From the NCBI RefSeq assembly GCF_001761385.1, contig NZ_CP017476.1, forward strand, positions 1-64,000: a stretch of 64,000 nt of DNA, given 5' to 3'. Shown piece by piece: positions 1-10,289 of the stretch (positions are counted from its first letter, which is position 1; each line of letters begins with the position of its first letter). The notes under the pieces were generated by a model that was given only the letters and a program-made list of their open reading frames with translations, did no database searches and was not told the origin of the DNA. Source of the DNA: Hydrogenophaga crassostreae. Its GTDB lineage: Bacteria > Pseudomonadota > Gammaproteobacteria > Burkholderiales > Burkholderiaceae_C. Made by a program: the position numbers and the translations under genes.

Positions 1-1326
<1,326 letters not shown>

Positions 1327-1539
1327 TCCACCCGCCTGCGCCCCATCCATGCAAAAACACACGATTTGCCCCGCCTTGTGGGCCCGTTCAGGCCCCAGAC
1401 AATGCGCCAAATGCCGTTTTGCTGGAAGCCGGCACAAAAAGGTGAAAATACAGGGGTTTTGGCCCTGAGAGACTTATCCTTGCCAAGACACGCGCGCGAA
1501 GCGCCCGATGCACGCTAACCAGAGACGAAAGAGTCCGAC

Positions 1540-2646
1540 ATGATCGTTTTGAAATCCTCCCAGGACAAAGTACTGGCCGCCCTGCAATCGGTGGCCGGCA
1601 TTGTGGAGCGCCGCCATACCCTTCCCATCCTGGCCAATGTGATGCTGCAGAAAACCGGCTCTTCGGTTCAGTTCACCACCAGCGACCTGGAAATCCAGAT
1701 CCGCACCACCTCCGAGCTGGAGGGCGATGGCGGCAATTTCGCGACCACCCTGGGCGCGCGCAAGCTGATCGACATCCTGCGCACCATGCCGAACGATCAG
1801 ACCGTCAGCCTGGAAAACACCGGCGGCAAGTTGATCTTGAAAGGCGGCAAAAGCCGCTTCACGCTGCAAAGCATGCCGGCCGAAGACTTCCCGCTGGTGC
1901 AAGAGTCGGCCAGCTTCGGCCCGGTGTTTGCTGTACCGCAAAAAACGCTGAAAAGCCTGTTGGGACAAGTGTCGTTTTCCATGGCGGTGCACGATATCCG
2001 CTATTACCTGAACGGTATTTTGTTTGTGGCCGAAGGCAAGAACCTCAGCCTGGTGGCCACCGACGGTCACCGCCTGGCGTTCGCCAGCGCCGAGCTCGAC
2101 GTGGAAGTGCCCAAGCAAGAGGTGATCTTGCCGCGCAAGACCGTGATGGAGTTGCAGCGCCTGTTGTCCGACAAGGAAGGCGCGATTGAAATGCAATTCG
2201 CCACCAACCAGGCGAAGTTCAGCTTTGATGGCATGGAGTTCGTCACCAAGCTGGTCGAGGGCAAGTTCCCCGACTACAACCGCGTGATTCCGAAGAACCA
2301 CAAAAACATCGTCACACTGGGCCGCTTGCCGTTGCTGGCTTCGCTGCAACGCACGGCCATCATGACCAGTGAAAAGTTCAAGGGCGTGCGGCTCAATGTG
2401 GAGCCCGGTTCCCTGCGTGTTGCCTCCAGCAACGCCGAACAAGAAGAAGCGGTTGACGAGCTCGATATCGACTACGGTGGCGACGCCATCGAAATCGGCT
2501 TCAACGTGACCTACCTGATCGATGCATTGCAAAACATGAGCCAGGAAATGGTTCGCATCGAACTGTCCGATGGCAACAGCTCAGCGCTGGTGACCAACCC
2601 CGACGACAACGCTTTCAAATACGTTGTCATGCCCATGCGAATTTGA
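1540..2646 (+). CDS. dnaN: DNA polymerase III beta sliding clamp
   Basis: The 368-residue protein starts MIVLKSSQDKVLAALQSVAGIV and ends with the clamp signature YVVMPMRI. The homodimer encircles DNA and tethers polymerase III and many repair proteins. Length matches the family (about 366-370). Internal motifs RRHTLPILANV and FPDYNRVIP are typical of the three repeated clamp domains. The ATG is preceded by a purine-rich stretch (gacgaaagag). It sits between dnaA and gyrB; recF, which follows dnaN in many bacteria, is absent here, as is common in Burkholderiales. A hairpin downstream separates it from gyrB. Confidence 0.98.
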   Translation: MIVLKSSQDKVLAALQSVAGIVERRHTLPILANVMLQKTGSSVQFTTSDLEIQIRTTSELEGDGGNFATTLGARKLIDILRTMPNDQTVSLENTGGKLILKGGKSRFTLQSMPAEDFPLVQESASFGPVFAVPQKTLKSLLGQVSFSMAVHDIRYYLNGILFVAEGKNLSLVATDGHRLAFASAELDVEVPKQEVILPRKTVMELQRLLSDKEGAIEMQFATNQAKFSFDGMEFVTKLVEGKFPDYNRVIPKNHKNIVTLGRLPLLASLQRTAIMTSEKFKGVRLNVEPGSLRVASSNAEQEEAVDELDIDYGGDAIEIGFNVTYLIDALQNMSQEMVRIELSDGNSSALVTNPDDNAFKYVVMPMRI

Positions 2647-2677
2647 GGCTCCACCGCCCGCTGCGCCCCTCTAGCCC

Positions 2678-2697
2678 AACCCGCTCTCCAGCGGGTT
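2678..2697 (+). terminator. hairpin between dnaN and gyrB
   Basis: An 8-bp perfect stem (aacccgct / agcgggtt) with a 4-base loop follows dnaN by 31 bases and is followed by a short T-containing stretch. It fits a weak intrinsic terminator or attenuator. The following gyrB ATG is only 30 bases further, so some read-through from dnaN is possible. Confidence 0.5.
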
Positions 2698-2727
2698 TGG
2701 CGTTTACTGAGATAGAGAAATTCCGAT

Positions 2728-5361
2728 ATGTCCGAAGACAACAAGCCCGCCGAATCCGAAGTTCCCACTGGTGACGCTAGCGTCGAAAACACCAGCGCCC
2801 AGCCCGTGATCGACAGCAACCAGGCCGGCGCCAGCGAAGGTTACGGCGAAGGCGCGATCACGATCCTGGAAGGCCTGGAGGCGGTGCGCAAGCGCCCGGG
2901 TATGTACATCGGCGATACCTCTGACGGCACCGGCTTGCACCATCTGGTCTTCGAGGTCGTCGACAACTCGATCGACGAAGCGCTCGCCGGCCATTGCGAC
3001 GACATCGTCGTCACCATCCATTCCGACAACTCCATCAGCGTGACCGACAACGGCCGCGGCATCCCCACCGGCGTGAAGATGGACGACAAGCACGAGCCCA
3101 AGCGCTCGGCCGCTGAAATCGCGCTGACCGAGCTGCACGCCGGTGGCAAGTTCAACCAGAACAGCTACAAGGTCTCGGGCGGACTGCACGGCGTGGGCGT
3201 GTCTTGCGTGAACGCGCTGTCGATCATGCTGCGTCTGACGGTGCGCCGAGAGGGCCAGATGCACCAGATCGAGTTCGCACGCGGCTTCGTGCAAGACCGA
3301 ATCCTGGAGATGAAAGACGGCGTTGAAATCTCGCCGATGAAGCTCATCGGGCCCACCGACAAGCGCGGCACCGAAGTTCACTTTCTGCCCGATACCGAGA
3401 TCTTCAAAGAAAACAACGATTTCCACTACGACATCCTGGCCAAGCGCCTGCGCGAACTGAGCTTTTTGAACAACGGCGTGCGCATCCGCCTGAAGGACGA
3501 GCGCACCGGCAAAGAAGACGACTTCTCGGGCGCGGGTGGCGTGCGCGGTTTTGTGGAGTTCATCAACAAGGGCAAGACGGTGTTGCACCCCACATCGTTC
3601 TACGCCTCGGGCGAGCGCGCGGCCGAAACCTACGGCGGCATCCCCGGCACAAACATCGGCGTCGAAGTGGCGATGCAGTGGAACAGCGGCTACAACGAAC
3701 AGGTGCTCTGCTTCACCAACAACATCCCGCAGCGCGACGGTGGAACGCACTTGACCGGCCTGCGTGCCGCGATGACGCGTGTCATCAACAAGTACATCGA
3801 AGAACACGAGTTCGCCAAGAAAGCGAAAGTCGAAGTGACCGGCGACGACATGCGCGAGGGCCTGTGCTGCGTGATGAGCGTCAAAGTGCCTGAGCCCAAA
3901 TTCTCCAGTCAGACCAAAGACAAACTGGTGTCAAGTGAAGTGCGCGCGCCGGTGGAAGACATCGTCGGCAAACTGCTCAGCGACTACCTGCAAGAGCGCC
4001 CCAACGACGCCAAGATCATCTGCGGCAAGATCGTTGAAGCCGCGCGCGCCCGCGAAGCCGCGCGCAAAGCCCGCGAGATGACGCGCCGCAAAGGCGTGCT
4101 TGACGGCATGGGCCTGCCCGGCAAACTCGCCGACTGCCAGGAAAAAGACCCGGCCATGTGCGAAATCTACGTGGTCGAGGGCGACTCCGCCGGCGGCTCG
4201 GCCAAACAAGGCCGCGACCGCAAATTCCAGGCCATCCTGCCCCTGCGCGGCAAGATCCTGAACGTGGAAAAAGCGCGCTATGAAAAGCTGCTGACCTCCA
4301 ACGAGATCCTGACGTTGATCACCGCGCTGGGTACCGGCATCGGCAAGGCCGGCGGCGAAGGCGCCAACAGCGATGGCAAAGACGACTTCAACGTCGCCAA
4401 GCTGCGCTACCACCGCATCATCATCATGACCGACGCCGACGTTGACGGCGCCCACATCCGCACGCTGCTGCTCACCTTCTTCTACCGCCAGATGCCCGAA
4501 CTCGTTGAGCGCGGCCACATCTACATCGCCCAGCCACCGCTCTACAAAGTGAAGGCCGGCAAAGAAGAGCTGTATCTGAAAGACGGCCCCGCGCTGGATG
4601 GCTTCTTGCTGCGCATCGCGCTGAAAGACGCCAAGGTTTCAACCGGCGGCGCCAATGACATCCTGCTAGAAGGCGACACGCTGGCCGAACTGGCGCGCAA
4701 GCACCAGACCGCCGAACGTGTGATCACCCGCCTGTCCAACTTCATGGATGCCGAGGCCCTGCGCGCCATGGCCGACGGCGTGAGCGTCAAGCTCGACACC
4801 GTTGAAGAAGCCGAAGCCAGCGCCATCGCCATGCAAGCCAAGCTGCGCGAACTCAGCGCTACCGGCGTGCCCGCCGAAGTGAGCGGCGAGTTCGACACCC
4901 GCACCGACAAGCCGATTCTGCGCATCAGCCGCCGCCACCATGGCAACGTCAAGAGCAGCATCATCACGCAAGACTTCGTGCACGGCGCCGACTACGGCGC
5001 CCTCGCCACCGCCGCCGAAACCTTCCGCGGCTTGCTGGGCGAAGGCGCCAAAGCCCTGCGCGGCGAAGGCGACAAGCAAAAAGAAGAACGCGTGGGTGAT
5101 TTCCGCCAGGCCATGCAGTGGCTCATCTCGGAAGCCGAGCGCACCACCAGCCGCCAGCGCTACAAAGGGCTGGGCGAAATGAACCCAGCCCAATTGTGGG
5201 AAACCACCATGGACCCCGCCGTGCGCCGCCTGCTGCGTGTACAAATCGACGACGCCATCGAAGCCGATCGCGTGTTCACGATGCTGATGGGCGACGAAGT
5301 TGAGCCGCGCCGGGAATTTATCGAACAAAACGCCCTGCGCGCCGGCAACATCGACGTCTGA
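2728..5361 (+). CDS. gyrB: DNA gyrase subunit B
   Basis: The ATPase subunit of the type II topoisomerase that introduces negative supercoils. It has 877 residues, longer than the 804 of E. coli, partly because of an acidic, low-complexity N-terminal extension of about 35 residues before YGEGAITILEGLEAVRKRPGMY. The GHKL ATPase motifs are intact (DNSIDEA, DNGRGIP, GGLHGVGVS), the TOPRIM domain has EGDSAGGSAKQGRDR and the DADVDGAHI metal motif, and the C-terminus has RYKGLGEMNPAQLWETTMDP. It is the third gene of the dnaA-dnaN-gyrB group. No frameshift or missing motif is seen. Confidence 0.98.
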   Translation: MSEDNKPAESEVPTGDASVENTSAQPVIDSNQAGASEGYGEGAITILEGLEAVRKRPGMYIGDTSDGTGLHHLVFEVVDNSIDEALAGHCDDIVVTIHSDNSISVTDNGRGIPTGVKMDDKHEPKRSAAEIALTELHAGGKFNQNSYKVSGGLHGVGVSCVNALSIMLRLTVRREGQMHQIEFARGFVQDRILEMKDGVEISPMKLIGPTDKRGTEVHFLPDTEIFKENNDFHYDILAKRLRELSFLNNGVRIRLKDERTGKEDDFSGAGGVRGFVEFINKGKTVLHPTSFYASGERAAETYGGIPGTNIGVEVAMQWNSGYNEQVLCFTNNIPQRDGGTHLTGLRAAMTRVINKYIEEHEFAKKAKVEVTGDDMREGLCCVMSVKVPEPKFSSQTKDKLVSSEVRAPVEDIVGKLLSDYLQERPNDAKIICGKIVEAARAREAARKAREMTRRKGVLDGMGLPGKLADCQEKDPAMCEIYVVEGDSAGGSAKQGRDRKFQAILPLRGKILNVEKARYEKLLTSNEILTLITALGTGIGKAGGEGANSDGKDDFNVAKLRYHRIIIMTDADVDGAHIRTLLLTFFYRQMPELVERGHIYIAQPPLYKVKAGKEELYLKDGPALDGFLLRIALKDAKVSTGGANDILLEGDTLAELARKHQTAERVITRLSNFMDAEALRAMADGVSVKLDTVEEAEASAIAMQAKLRELSATGVPAEVSGEFDTRTDKPILRISRRHHGNVKSSIITQDFVHGADYGALATAAETFRGLLGEGAKALRGEGDKQKEERVGDFRQAMQWLISEAERTTSRQRYKGLGEMNPAQLWETTMDPAVRRLLRVQIDDAIEADRVFTMLMGDEVEPRREFIEQNALRAGNIDV

Positions 5362-5375
5362 TTTTTTTTGCGAAC

Positions 5376-5405
5376 GGGCCCATGGGAAAAACACCCCATG
5401 GGCCC
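5376..5405 (+). terminator. perfect 11-bp hairpin after gyrB
   Basis: gggcccatggg and cccatgggccc form a perfect 11-bp stem around an 8-base A-rich loop, 14 bases after the gyrB stop codon. There is no downstream T-run, but a run of eight T lies just before the stem. It probably ends gyrB transcription or stabilises its 3' end. Confidence 0.5.
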
Positions 5406-5505
5406 CGGTCGCTGAGCACATCAGTCCCAGCAAAGTTCAGCCGTCATCTGAGGATTTCCATCCCCAACCTGCGCTTTTGCGCCATGACCCTTTAGCCAAA
5501 ATCCC

Positions 5506-6279
5506 ATGAGTGCCTTTCTAGAAGAAACCGTCCTGACCGTCCACCACTGGACCGATCGCTTGTTCAGCTTCACCACGACCCGCGACACCAGCCTGCGCTT
5601 TTCCAATGGTCACTTCACCATGATCGGATTGCGCGTGGACGGCAAACCGCTGCTCCGGGCTTACAGCATCGTCAGTGCCAACTACGAAGAGCATCTCGAG
5701 TTTTTGAGCATCAAGGTGCCCGATGGCCCGCTCACCTCGCGCCTGCAGCACATCCAGCCGGGCGACAAGATCGTTGTCGGCCGCAAGCCCACCGGCACCT
5801 TGCTCATCGACTATTTGTTGCCGGGCAAGCGCCTGTACCTGCTGGGCAGCGGCACCGGCCTGGCGCCGTTCCTGAGCGTCGCCCGCGACCCCGATTCCTA
5901 CGAGCGATTCGAGAAAGTCATCGTGGTCCATGGCGTGCGGGAAGTGGCCGAGCTCTGCTACCGCGACTACCTCACCCAAGAACTGCCCAAGCACGAACTG
6001 CTGGGCGAGCTCGTGGCCGAGCAGATGCTTTACTACCCCACGGTCACCCGTGAGGCGTTCGAGCACCAGGGCCGCATCACCACCGTGTTGGAAAACGGCC
6101 AGTTGACCCGCGACCTCGGCCTGCCCGACCTCGACCCTGCGCACGACCGCATCATGATCTGCGGCAGCCCCGGCTTGAACAAAGACATGCGCGCCATCCT
6201 CGACGCCAAAGGCTTCAAAGAAGGCAACACCACGACGCCGGGCGACTACGTGGTTGAGCGGGCTTTCGTCGACAGCTGA
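5506..6279 (+). CDS. fpr: ferredoxin--NADP(+) reductase
   Basis: A 257-residue flavoprotein exchanging electrons between NADP(H) and ferredoxin or flavodoxin in the cytoplasm. The FAD-binding domain shows RAYSIVSANYEEHLEF, in which RAYS binds the isoalloxazine and phosphate. The NADP domain begins with the GSGTGLAPFLS motif, and a C-terminal CGSP motif (ICGSPGLNKDM) is present. The protein ends VERAFVDS, typical of the subclass I bacterial Fpr family with a non-aromatic C-terminus. Length agrees with E. coli Fpr (248). It is monocistronic: upstream is the gyrB hairpin and downstream a strong 13-bp hairpin. Confidence 0.95.
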   Translation: MSAFLEETVLTVHHWTDRLFSFTTTRDTSLRFSNGHFTMIGLRVDGKPLLRAYSIVSANYEEHLEFLSIKVPDGPLTSRLQHIQPGDKIVVGRKPTGTLLIDYLLPGKRLYLLGSGTGLAPFLSVARDPDSYERFEKVIVVHGVREVAELCYRDYLTQELPKHELLGELVAEQMLYYPTVTREAFEHQGRITTVLENGQLTRDLGLPDLDPAHDRIMICGSPGLNKDMRAILDAKGFKEGNTTTPGDYVVERAFVDS

Positions 6280-6300
6280 TCCCGAAGCGCCGCGCGCTCG

Positions 6301-6338
6301 AATGGCCCCCAGAGGTTGGACGACTTCTGGGGGCCATT
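6301..6338 (+). terminator. 13-bp hairpin terminator after fpr
   Basis: aatggcccccaga pairs perfectly with tctgggggccatt across a 12-base loop and is followed by tgctttg. It lies 21 bases after the fpr stop codon, as expected for an intrinsic terminator, although the T-tract is short. Confidence 0.6.
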
Positions 6339-6550
6339 TGCTTTGATGGATCGCGCGCCCCGAAGCGCACCCGTTCGAGCAATCAAGGGCATCGGCACAC
6401 CATCGAGCGCCGCTGCCCGGCTGCGCACTCGCCAGCCCAGCCAACGCCCAATGCGGCCCTACCGGCAAAGAGGTGACGCGCAAGCAACATGCTCCGCAGC
6501 CGTTGGCCCACTAGACTGCTTGATTGACCCATCGACAAAGAGGAAACCCC

Positions 6551-7702
6551 ATGAGTACCGACACCCCCCGCACCAGCCTGCAACTGCGTTCATTGATTCG
6601 CGCCAATGGCGAACTCGAAGTGTCGCTGCAAGACGTTGACATCCCTGAGCCAGCGGCCGACGAGGTGCTGGTTCGCATCGAAGCCACGCCCATCAACCCC
6701 TCCGACCTCGGCCTGCTGTTCGGCGCCGCCGACATGAGCACCGCCAAGGTGTCCGGCACCGCCGAGCGCCCCGTGTTGAGCGCGCAAGTGCCCGAGAGGC
6801 TGGTCAAGGCCATGGCCGCCCGCGCCGACGAATCGATGCCCGTGGGCAACGAAGGCGCCGGCATCGTCATCAAGACCGGCAGCTCGCCCGCCGCTCAAGC
6901 GCTGATGGGCAAAACCGTTGCCATGATCGGCGGCGCCATGTACGCGCAACACCGCGTCATGTCGGCCGCGCAATGCCTGCTGTTGCCCGAAGGCACCACC
7001 CCCGCCGAAGGCGCTTCGTGCTTCGTGAACCCGCTGACCGCGCTGAGCATGGTCGAAACCATGAAGCTCGAAGGCCACACCGCGCTGGTACACACCGCCG
7101 CCGCCTCCAACCTCGGCCAGATGCTCAACCGCATCTGCCTGAAAGACGGCGTGCAACTGGTGAACATCGTGCGCAAGCCCGAGCAAGCCAAGCTGTTGCG
7201 CGACATGGGCGCCCAACACGTCTGCAGCACCGACTCCCCCAACTTCCTCGCCGAGCTGACCGACGCCCTGGCCGAAACCGGCGCCACCATCGCCTTTGAC
7301 GCCATCGGCGGCGGCAAACTGCCAGGCCAGATCCTCGCCTGCATGGAAGCGGCCATCAACCGCACCGCCAAGGAATACAGCCGCTACGGCTCGGCCGTGC
7401 ACAAGCAGGTCTACCTCTACGGCATGCTCGACCCCGCCCCGACCGAATTCAGCCGCAGCTTCGGCATGGCCTGGGGCATGGGCGGCTGGCTGCTGTTCCC
7501 CTTCCTGCAAAAGATCGGTACAGAGGCCTCGCAGAAACTGCGCCAGCGCGTCGCCGCCGAACTCAAAACCACTTTCGCCAGCCACTACACGCGCACCGTG
7601 TCGCTGGCCGAGGCCCTGACGCTGGAAGCGGTCGCGGTATACGGTCAACGGTCGACCGGGGCGAAGGTGTTGATTGATCCGAGCAAGGGCTTGGCGAAGT
7701 AA
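6551..7702 (+). CDS. zinc-type alcohol dehydrogenase-like / quinone oxidoreductase family protein
   Basis: A 383-residue medium-chain dehydrogenase/reductase. The N-terminal GroES-like domain has VRIEATPINPSDLGLLFG, and the catalytic zinc cysteine and histidine set is not apparent, so it may be a zinc-free NADPH oxidoreductase. The Rossmann half has LVHTAAASNLGQMLNRI and FDAIGGGKLPGQILACM. Substrate cannot be assigned. The start at 6551 is chosen because AAGAGGAAACCCC lies directly upstream; an in-frame ATG nine codons earlier has no such site. The last 90 bases of this gene have a decayed second copy at about 10080-10166. A perfect 15-bp hairpin follows the stop codon. Confidence 0.85.
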   Translation: MSTDTPRTSLQLRSLIRANGELEVSLQDVDIPEPAADEVLVRIEATPINPSDLGLLFGAADMSTAKVSGTAERPVLSAQVPERLVKAMAARADESMPVGNEGAGIVIKTGSSPAAQALMGKTVAMIGGAMYAQHRVMSAAQCLLLPEGTTPAEGASCFVNPLTALSMVETMKLEGHTALVHTAAASNLGQMLNRICLKDGVQLVNIVRKPEQAKLLRDMGAQHVCSTDSPNFLAELTDALAETGATIAFDAIGGGKLPGQILACMEAAINRTAKEYSRYGSAVHKQVYLYGMLDPAPTEFSRSFGMAWGMGGWLLFPFLQKIGTEASQKLRQRVAAELKTTFASHYTRTVSLAEALTLEAVAVYGQRSTGAKVLIDPSKGLAK

Positions 7703-7723
7703 CGGACTCAAGGCGTCCGACTG

Positions 7724-7758
7724 GAGGCGCTGACCTGCCCTATGCAGGTCAGCGCCTC
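7724..7758 (+). terminator. perfect 15-bp hairpin downstream of the dehydrogenase
   Basis: gaggcgctgacctgc and gcaggtcagcgcctc form an exact 15-bp stem with a 5-base loop, starting 22 bases after the stop codon. It is one of the longest perfect hairpins in the window. No T-run follows (only ctt), so it may act as a rho-independent terminator with a weak tract or as an mRNA 3' stabiliser. Confidence 0.55.
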
Positions 7759-7904
7759 TTGAGCGAACGCCCGATGTGCGAGCGGGCGAATGGCCTTGAG
7801 CCGCCCGGTTTCGCGCCGATGGTCATCAGGGGCAAACGGGCGTAGCATGAAACGGCACCCCCATTTCCGCCAAAACCCTGGTCAATGAGGTGCAGGAGGT
7901 ACCC

Positions 7905-10043
7905 ATGGGACTTCACCACGCCATGCTTGGCCGCGCCGCTCTCGGATCGTTTTCCAAAGCCCTTCCGACCATGGGAGAAACCGAACGCGCCGCGCTGGAA
8001 GCCGGCACCGTGGGCTTCGAAGGCGCGCTGTTCTCTGGCCAACCGGATTTTGATGCGTTGCGGATGCGGGGCCCGAACCGGCTCAAGCCCGAAGAGCAGG
8101 CGTTTCTGGACAACGAGGTGCGCGCGCTCAACGCCATGCTCGATGATTTTGAGATTGACCAGGGACACGATTTACCGCCCGAAGTCTGGCAGTTTCTGCG
8201 CGACAAAAAATTCTTCGGCATGATCATCCCCAAAGCATTCGGCGGCTTGGGATTTGGCCATTTCGCGCACGCGGCAGTGGTCACCCGCATTGCCACGGTC
8301 AACGTGGCCACCGCCGTGACGGTGATGGTGCCCAACTCGCTGGGCCCGGCCGAGCTGCTGCTGAGTTACGGCACCCAGGCCCAGAAAGACCACTACCTGC
8401 CGCGCCTCGCGGACGGGCGCGAGTTGCCCTGCTTTGGCCTCACGTCGCCCTACGCCGGCTCCGACGCGGCCTCTATCCCCGACCTCGGCGTGCTGACCGA
8501 ACGCGAGATCGACGGCCAGATGGTGCGCGGTTTCAACGTGCGCTTTGACAAACGCTACATCACCCTGGCGCCCGTGGCCACGGTGGTGGGCCTGGCGTTT
8601 CAGGCCATGGACCCGAGCCTGCCCGAAGGCGAGCAGCAACTGGGCATCACCTGCGCGTTGATCCCGGTGCCTACCGAGGGCATGGACATCGGGCGGCGCC
8701 ACCGGCCCATGAACTCGGCTTTTATGAACGGCCCCATTTGGGGCGAAGACGTGTTTGTGCCCATGGACTGGATCATTGGCGGCGAGCCGCAGGTGGGCCA
8801 GGGCTGGCGCATGCTGATGGAAAGCCTGGCCGCCGGGCGGGCAATTTCGTTGCCCGCGTTGGGCGCGGCCATGCAGCAAACCACGCTCTACGTAGTCAAC
8901 GCCTACAGCCAGATCCGCGAGCAATTTGGCATGCCCATTGGCAAATTTCACGCCATCGGCGGCCTGATCGGGCGCATGGCGGTGAAGCTGTATGCCAGCG
9001 ATGCCGCGCGCCGCTACACCGCGGCCGCGCTGGACGCCGACGAGCGCCCCAGCGTGGCCAGCGCCATTCTGAAAGTACAACTCACCGAGGCCGGACGCCA
9101 GGCGGTGAACGACGGCATGGACATTTTGGGCGGCAAGGGCATCATTCGCGGCCCCGGCAACCTGCTGGGCGTCGCCTACCGCCACGCCCCCATTGCCATC
9201 ACGGTGGAAGGCGCCAACTTGCTCACGCGGGCCCTGATCATTTTTGGCCAGGGCGCCGTGCGTTGCCACCCACAAGTGCTCAATGAAATGACCGCCGTTC
9301 AAGAGAAGGACGCCGAAGCACTCGGCCAGGCCCTGCTCGCCCACGGAGGCCACGTGATGCGCAACCTCGGGTGCAGCTTGTTTGGCGCGGGCCTGATCGG
9401 TACGCCACCGCCCGATTTGCGTGCCGAAGCGGCCATGATCGCCCGGGTCTCCGCCCAGTACGCGCTGACGGCCGACCTCGCCATGGGGCTGTTGGGCGGC
9501 AAGCTCAAGCGCATGGAGCTGCTCTCGGCCCGCCTGGGCGACGCCTTGTCGGCCCTGTATCTGGCCGCCAGCTGCGTCTGGCGCTATGAGATGGAAGGCA
9601 ACGCAGGCCTGTTGCCCTTTGCCCGCGCCGCCATCCGCGATCAGCTGGGCGTGGCCGTGCAGGTATTGCGCGAGCTGTACGCCAACATGCCGTCGCGCCC
9701 GCTGGCGCTGGCAGCGCCAGTGCTGCTGCGCGGCAACAGTGCATTGCGCGGCCTGCGCGATCGCGAGTGGCTGGCGCTGGCCGACGCCCTGCGGAGCGAT
9801 GCCACCTTGATCACGCAACTGTGCCCTGACGTGGGACAACCCAAAGCCGGCGGCCTGCTGGACCTGATGCACGCCTTTGAACTGGCGCAGCCGCTCGCCA
9901 AAGAACTGCCTGACCTCAACCAAGCTCTGCGGCGCACCGCATCGCTGGAAGAAGCCGCCGCCACCTCGCACGACCCGGCCGCCGCGCTCGCCTACCTCAA
10001 GGCCGCCGACCGTGTGATTCAGGTGGATGATTTTCCGGCTTGA
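7905..10043 (+). CDS. FadE-like acyl-CoA dehydrogenase with C-terminal DUF1974 region
   Basis: A 712-residue flavoenzyme of the FadE branch that makes the trans-2 double bond in acyl-CoA during beta-oxidation. The N-terminal acyl-CoA dehydrogenase domains have GLTSPYAGSDAASIPD and IREQFGMPIGKFHAIGG; the region VEGANLLTRALIIFGQGAVRCHP is a FadE signature and contains the likely catalytic Glu. A 250-residue C-terminal extension (DUF1974) follows. E. coli FadE is about 814 residues; this one lacks its N-terminal membrane region, as many Burkholderiales FadE-like proteins do. The start at 7905 is chosen because an ideal AGGAGG lies 6 bases upstream, against an in-frame ATG five codons earlier. 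Confidence 0.9.
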   Translation: MGLHHAMLGRAALGSFSKALPTMGETERAALEAGTVGFEGALFSGQPDFDALRMRGPNRLKPEEQAFLDNEVRALNAMLDDFEIDQGHDLPPEVWQFLRDKKFFGMIIPKAFGGLGFGHFAHAAVVTRIATVNVATAVTVMVPNSLGPAELLLSYGTQAQKDHYLPRLADGRELPCFGLTSPYAGSDAASIPDLGVLTEREIDGQMVRGFNVRFDKRYITLAPVATVVGLAFQAMDPSLPEGEQQLGITCALIPVPTEGMDIGRRHRPMNSAFMNGPIWGEDVFVPMDWIIGGEPQVGQGWRMLMESLAAGRAISLPALGAAMQQTTLYVVNAYSQIREQFGMPIGKFHAIGGLIGRMAVKLYASDAARRYTAAALDADERPSVASAILKVQLTEAGRQAVNDGMDILGGKGIIRGPGNLLGVAYRHAPIAITVEGANLLTRALIIFGQGAVRCHPQVLNEMTAVQEKDAEALGQALLAHGGHVMRNLGCSLFGAGLIGTPPPDLRAEAAMIARVSAQYALTADLAMGLLGGKLKRMELLSARLGDALSALYLAASCVWRYEMEGNAGLLPFARAAIRDQLGVAVQVLRELYANMPSRPLALAAPVLLRGNSALRGLRDREWLALADALRSDATLITQLCPDVGQPKAGGLLDLMHAFELAQPLAKELPDLNQALRRTASLEEAAATSHDPAAALAYLKAADRVIQVDDFPA

Positions 10044-10074
10044 TACGAGGCATTGCTGGCGTTGAGCTGATGCA

Positions 10075-10170
10075 GCTTGTCGCTTGCCGAGGCCTTAACG
10101 CCCGAGGCCATTGCGGTTTATGGGCGTCGACTTGGGCGAAGGTGTTGATTGATCCGAGAAAGGCGAACTC
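10075..10170 (+). pseudogene. decayed 3' remnant of a zinc-type dehydrogenase
   Basis: This stretch aligns base by base with the last 90 bases of the intact dehydrogenase gene (7598-7690). Shared blocks include gccgaggcc and the 21-base-plus block ending in gttgattgatccgag. The encoded peptide begins SLAEALTPEAIAVYGRR, parallel to SLAEALTLEAVAVYGQR upstream, then goes out of frame because about three bases are missing at 10125-10133. The differences are mostly in third positions, which suggests an old paralogue rather than a recent duplication. Only the C-terminal end remains; the rest of the gene is not present. Confidence 0.75.
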
Positions 10171-10226
10171 AGTGATGTGGGCGCTGATCAGTATCGGATC
10201 TAGCCTACGACCTTCGTCCAACAAGT

Positions 10227-10263
10227 GCCCCAGCCATATCATGTGATCTGGGGCGTCTTTTTG
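10227..10263 (+). terminator. intrinsic terminator at the edge of the accessory patch
   Basis: gccccag pairs with ctggggc over a 14-base loop and is followed by gtctttttg, a recognisable T-tract. It lies downstream of the dehydrogenase remnant and just before the DUF2075 gene, and was probably the terminator of the lost dehydrogenase gene or of the acyl-CoA dehydrogenase transcript. Confidence 0.6.
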
Positions 10264-10289
10264 CCCGCCTGATTCAAGCTTGACGACCA

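Noticed and set aside
1327..1539. possible DnaA box in the dnaA-dnaN spacer (TTATCCTTG at 1474)
   Set aside because: Only six of nine bases match and no second box lies nearby, so an origin at this place is not supported within the window.
8172..9971. 599-codon open frame on the minus strand
   Set aside because: Antisense to the acyl-CoA dehydrogenase, whose motifs are intact.
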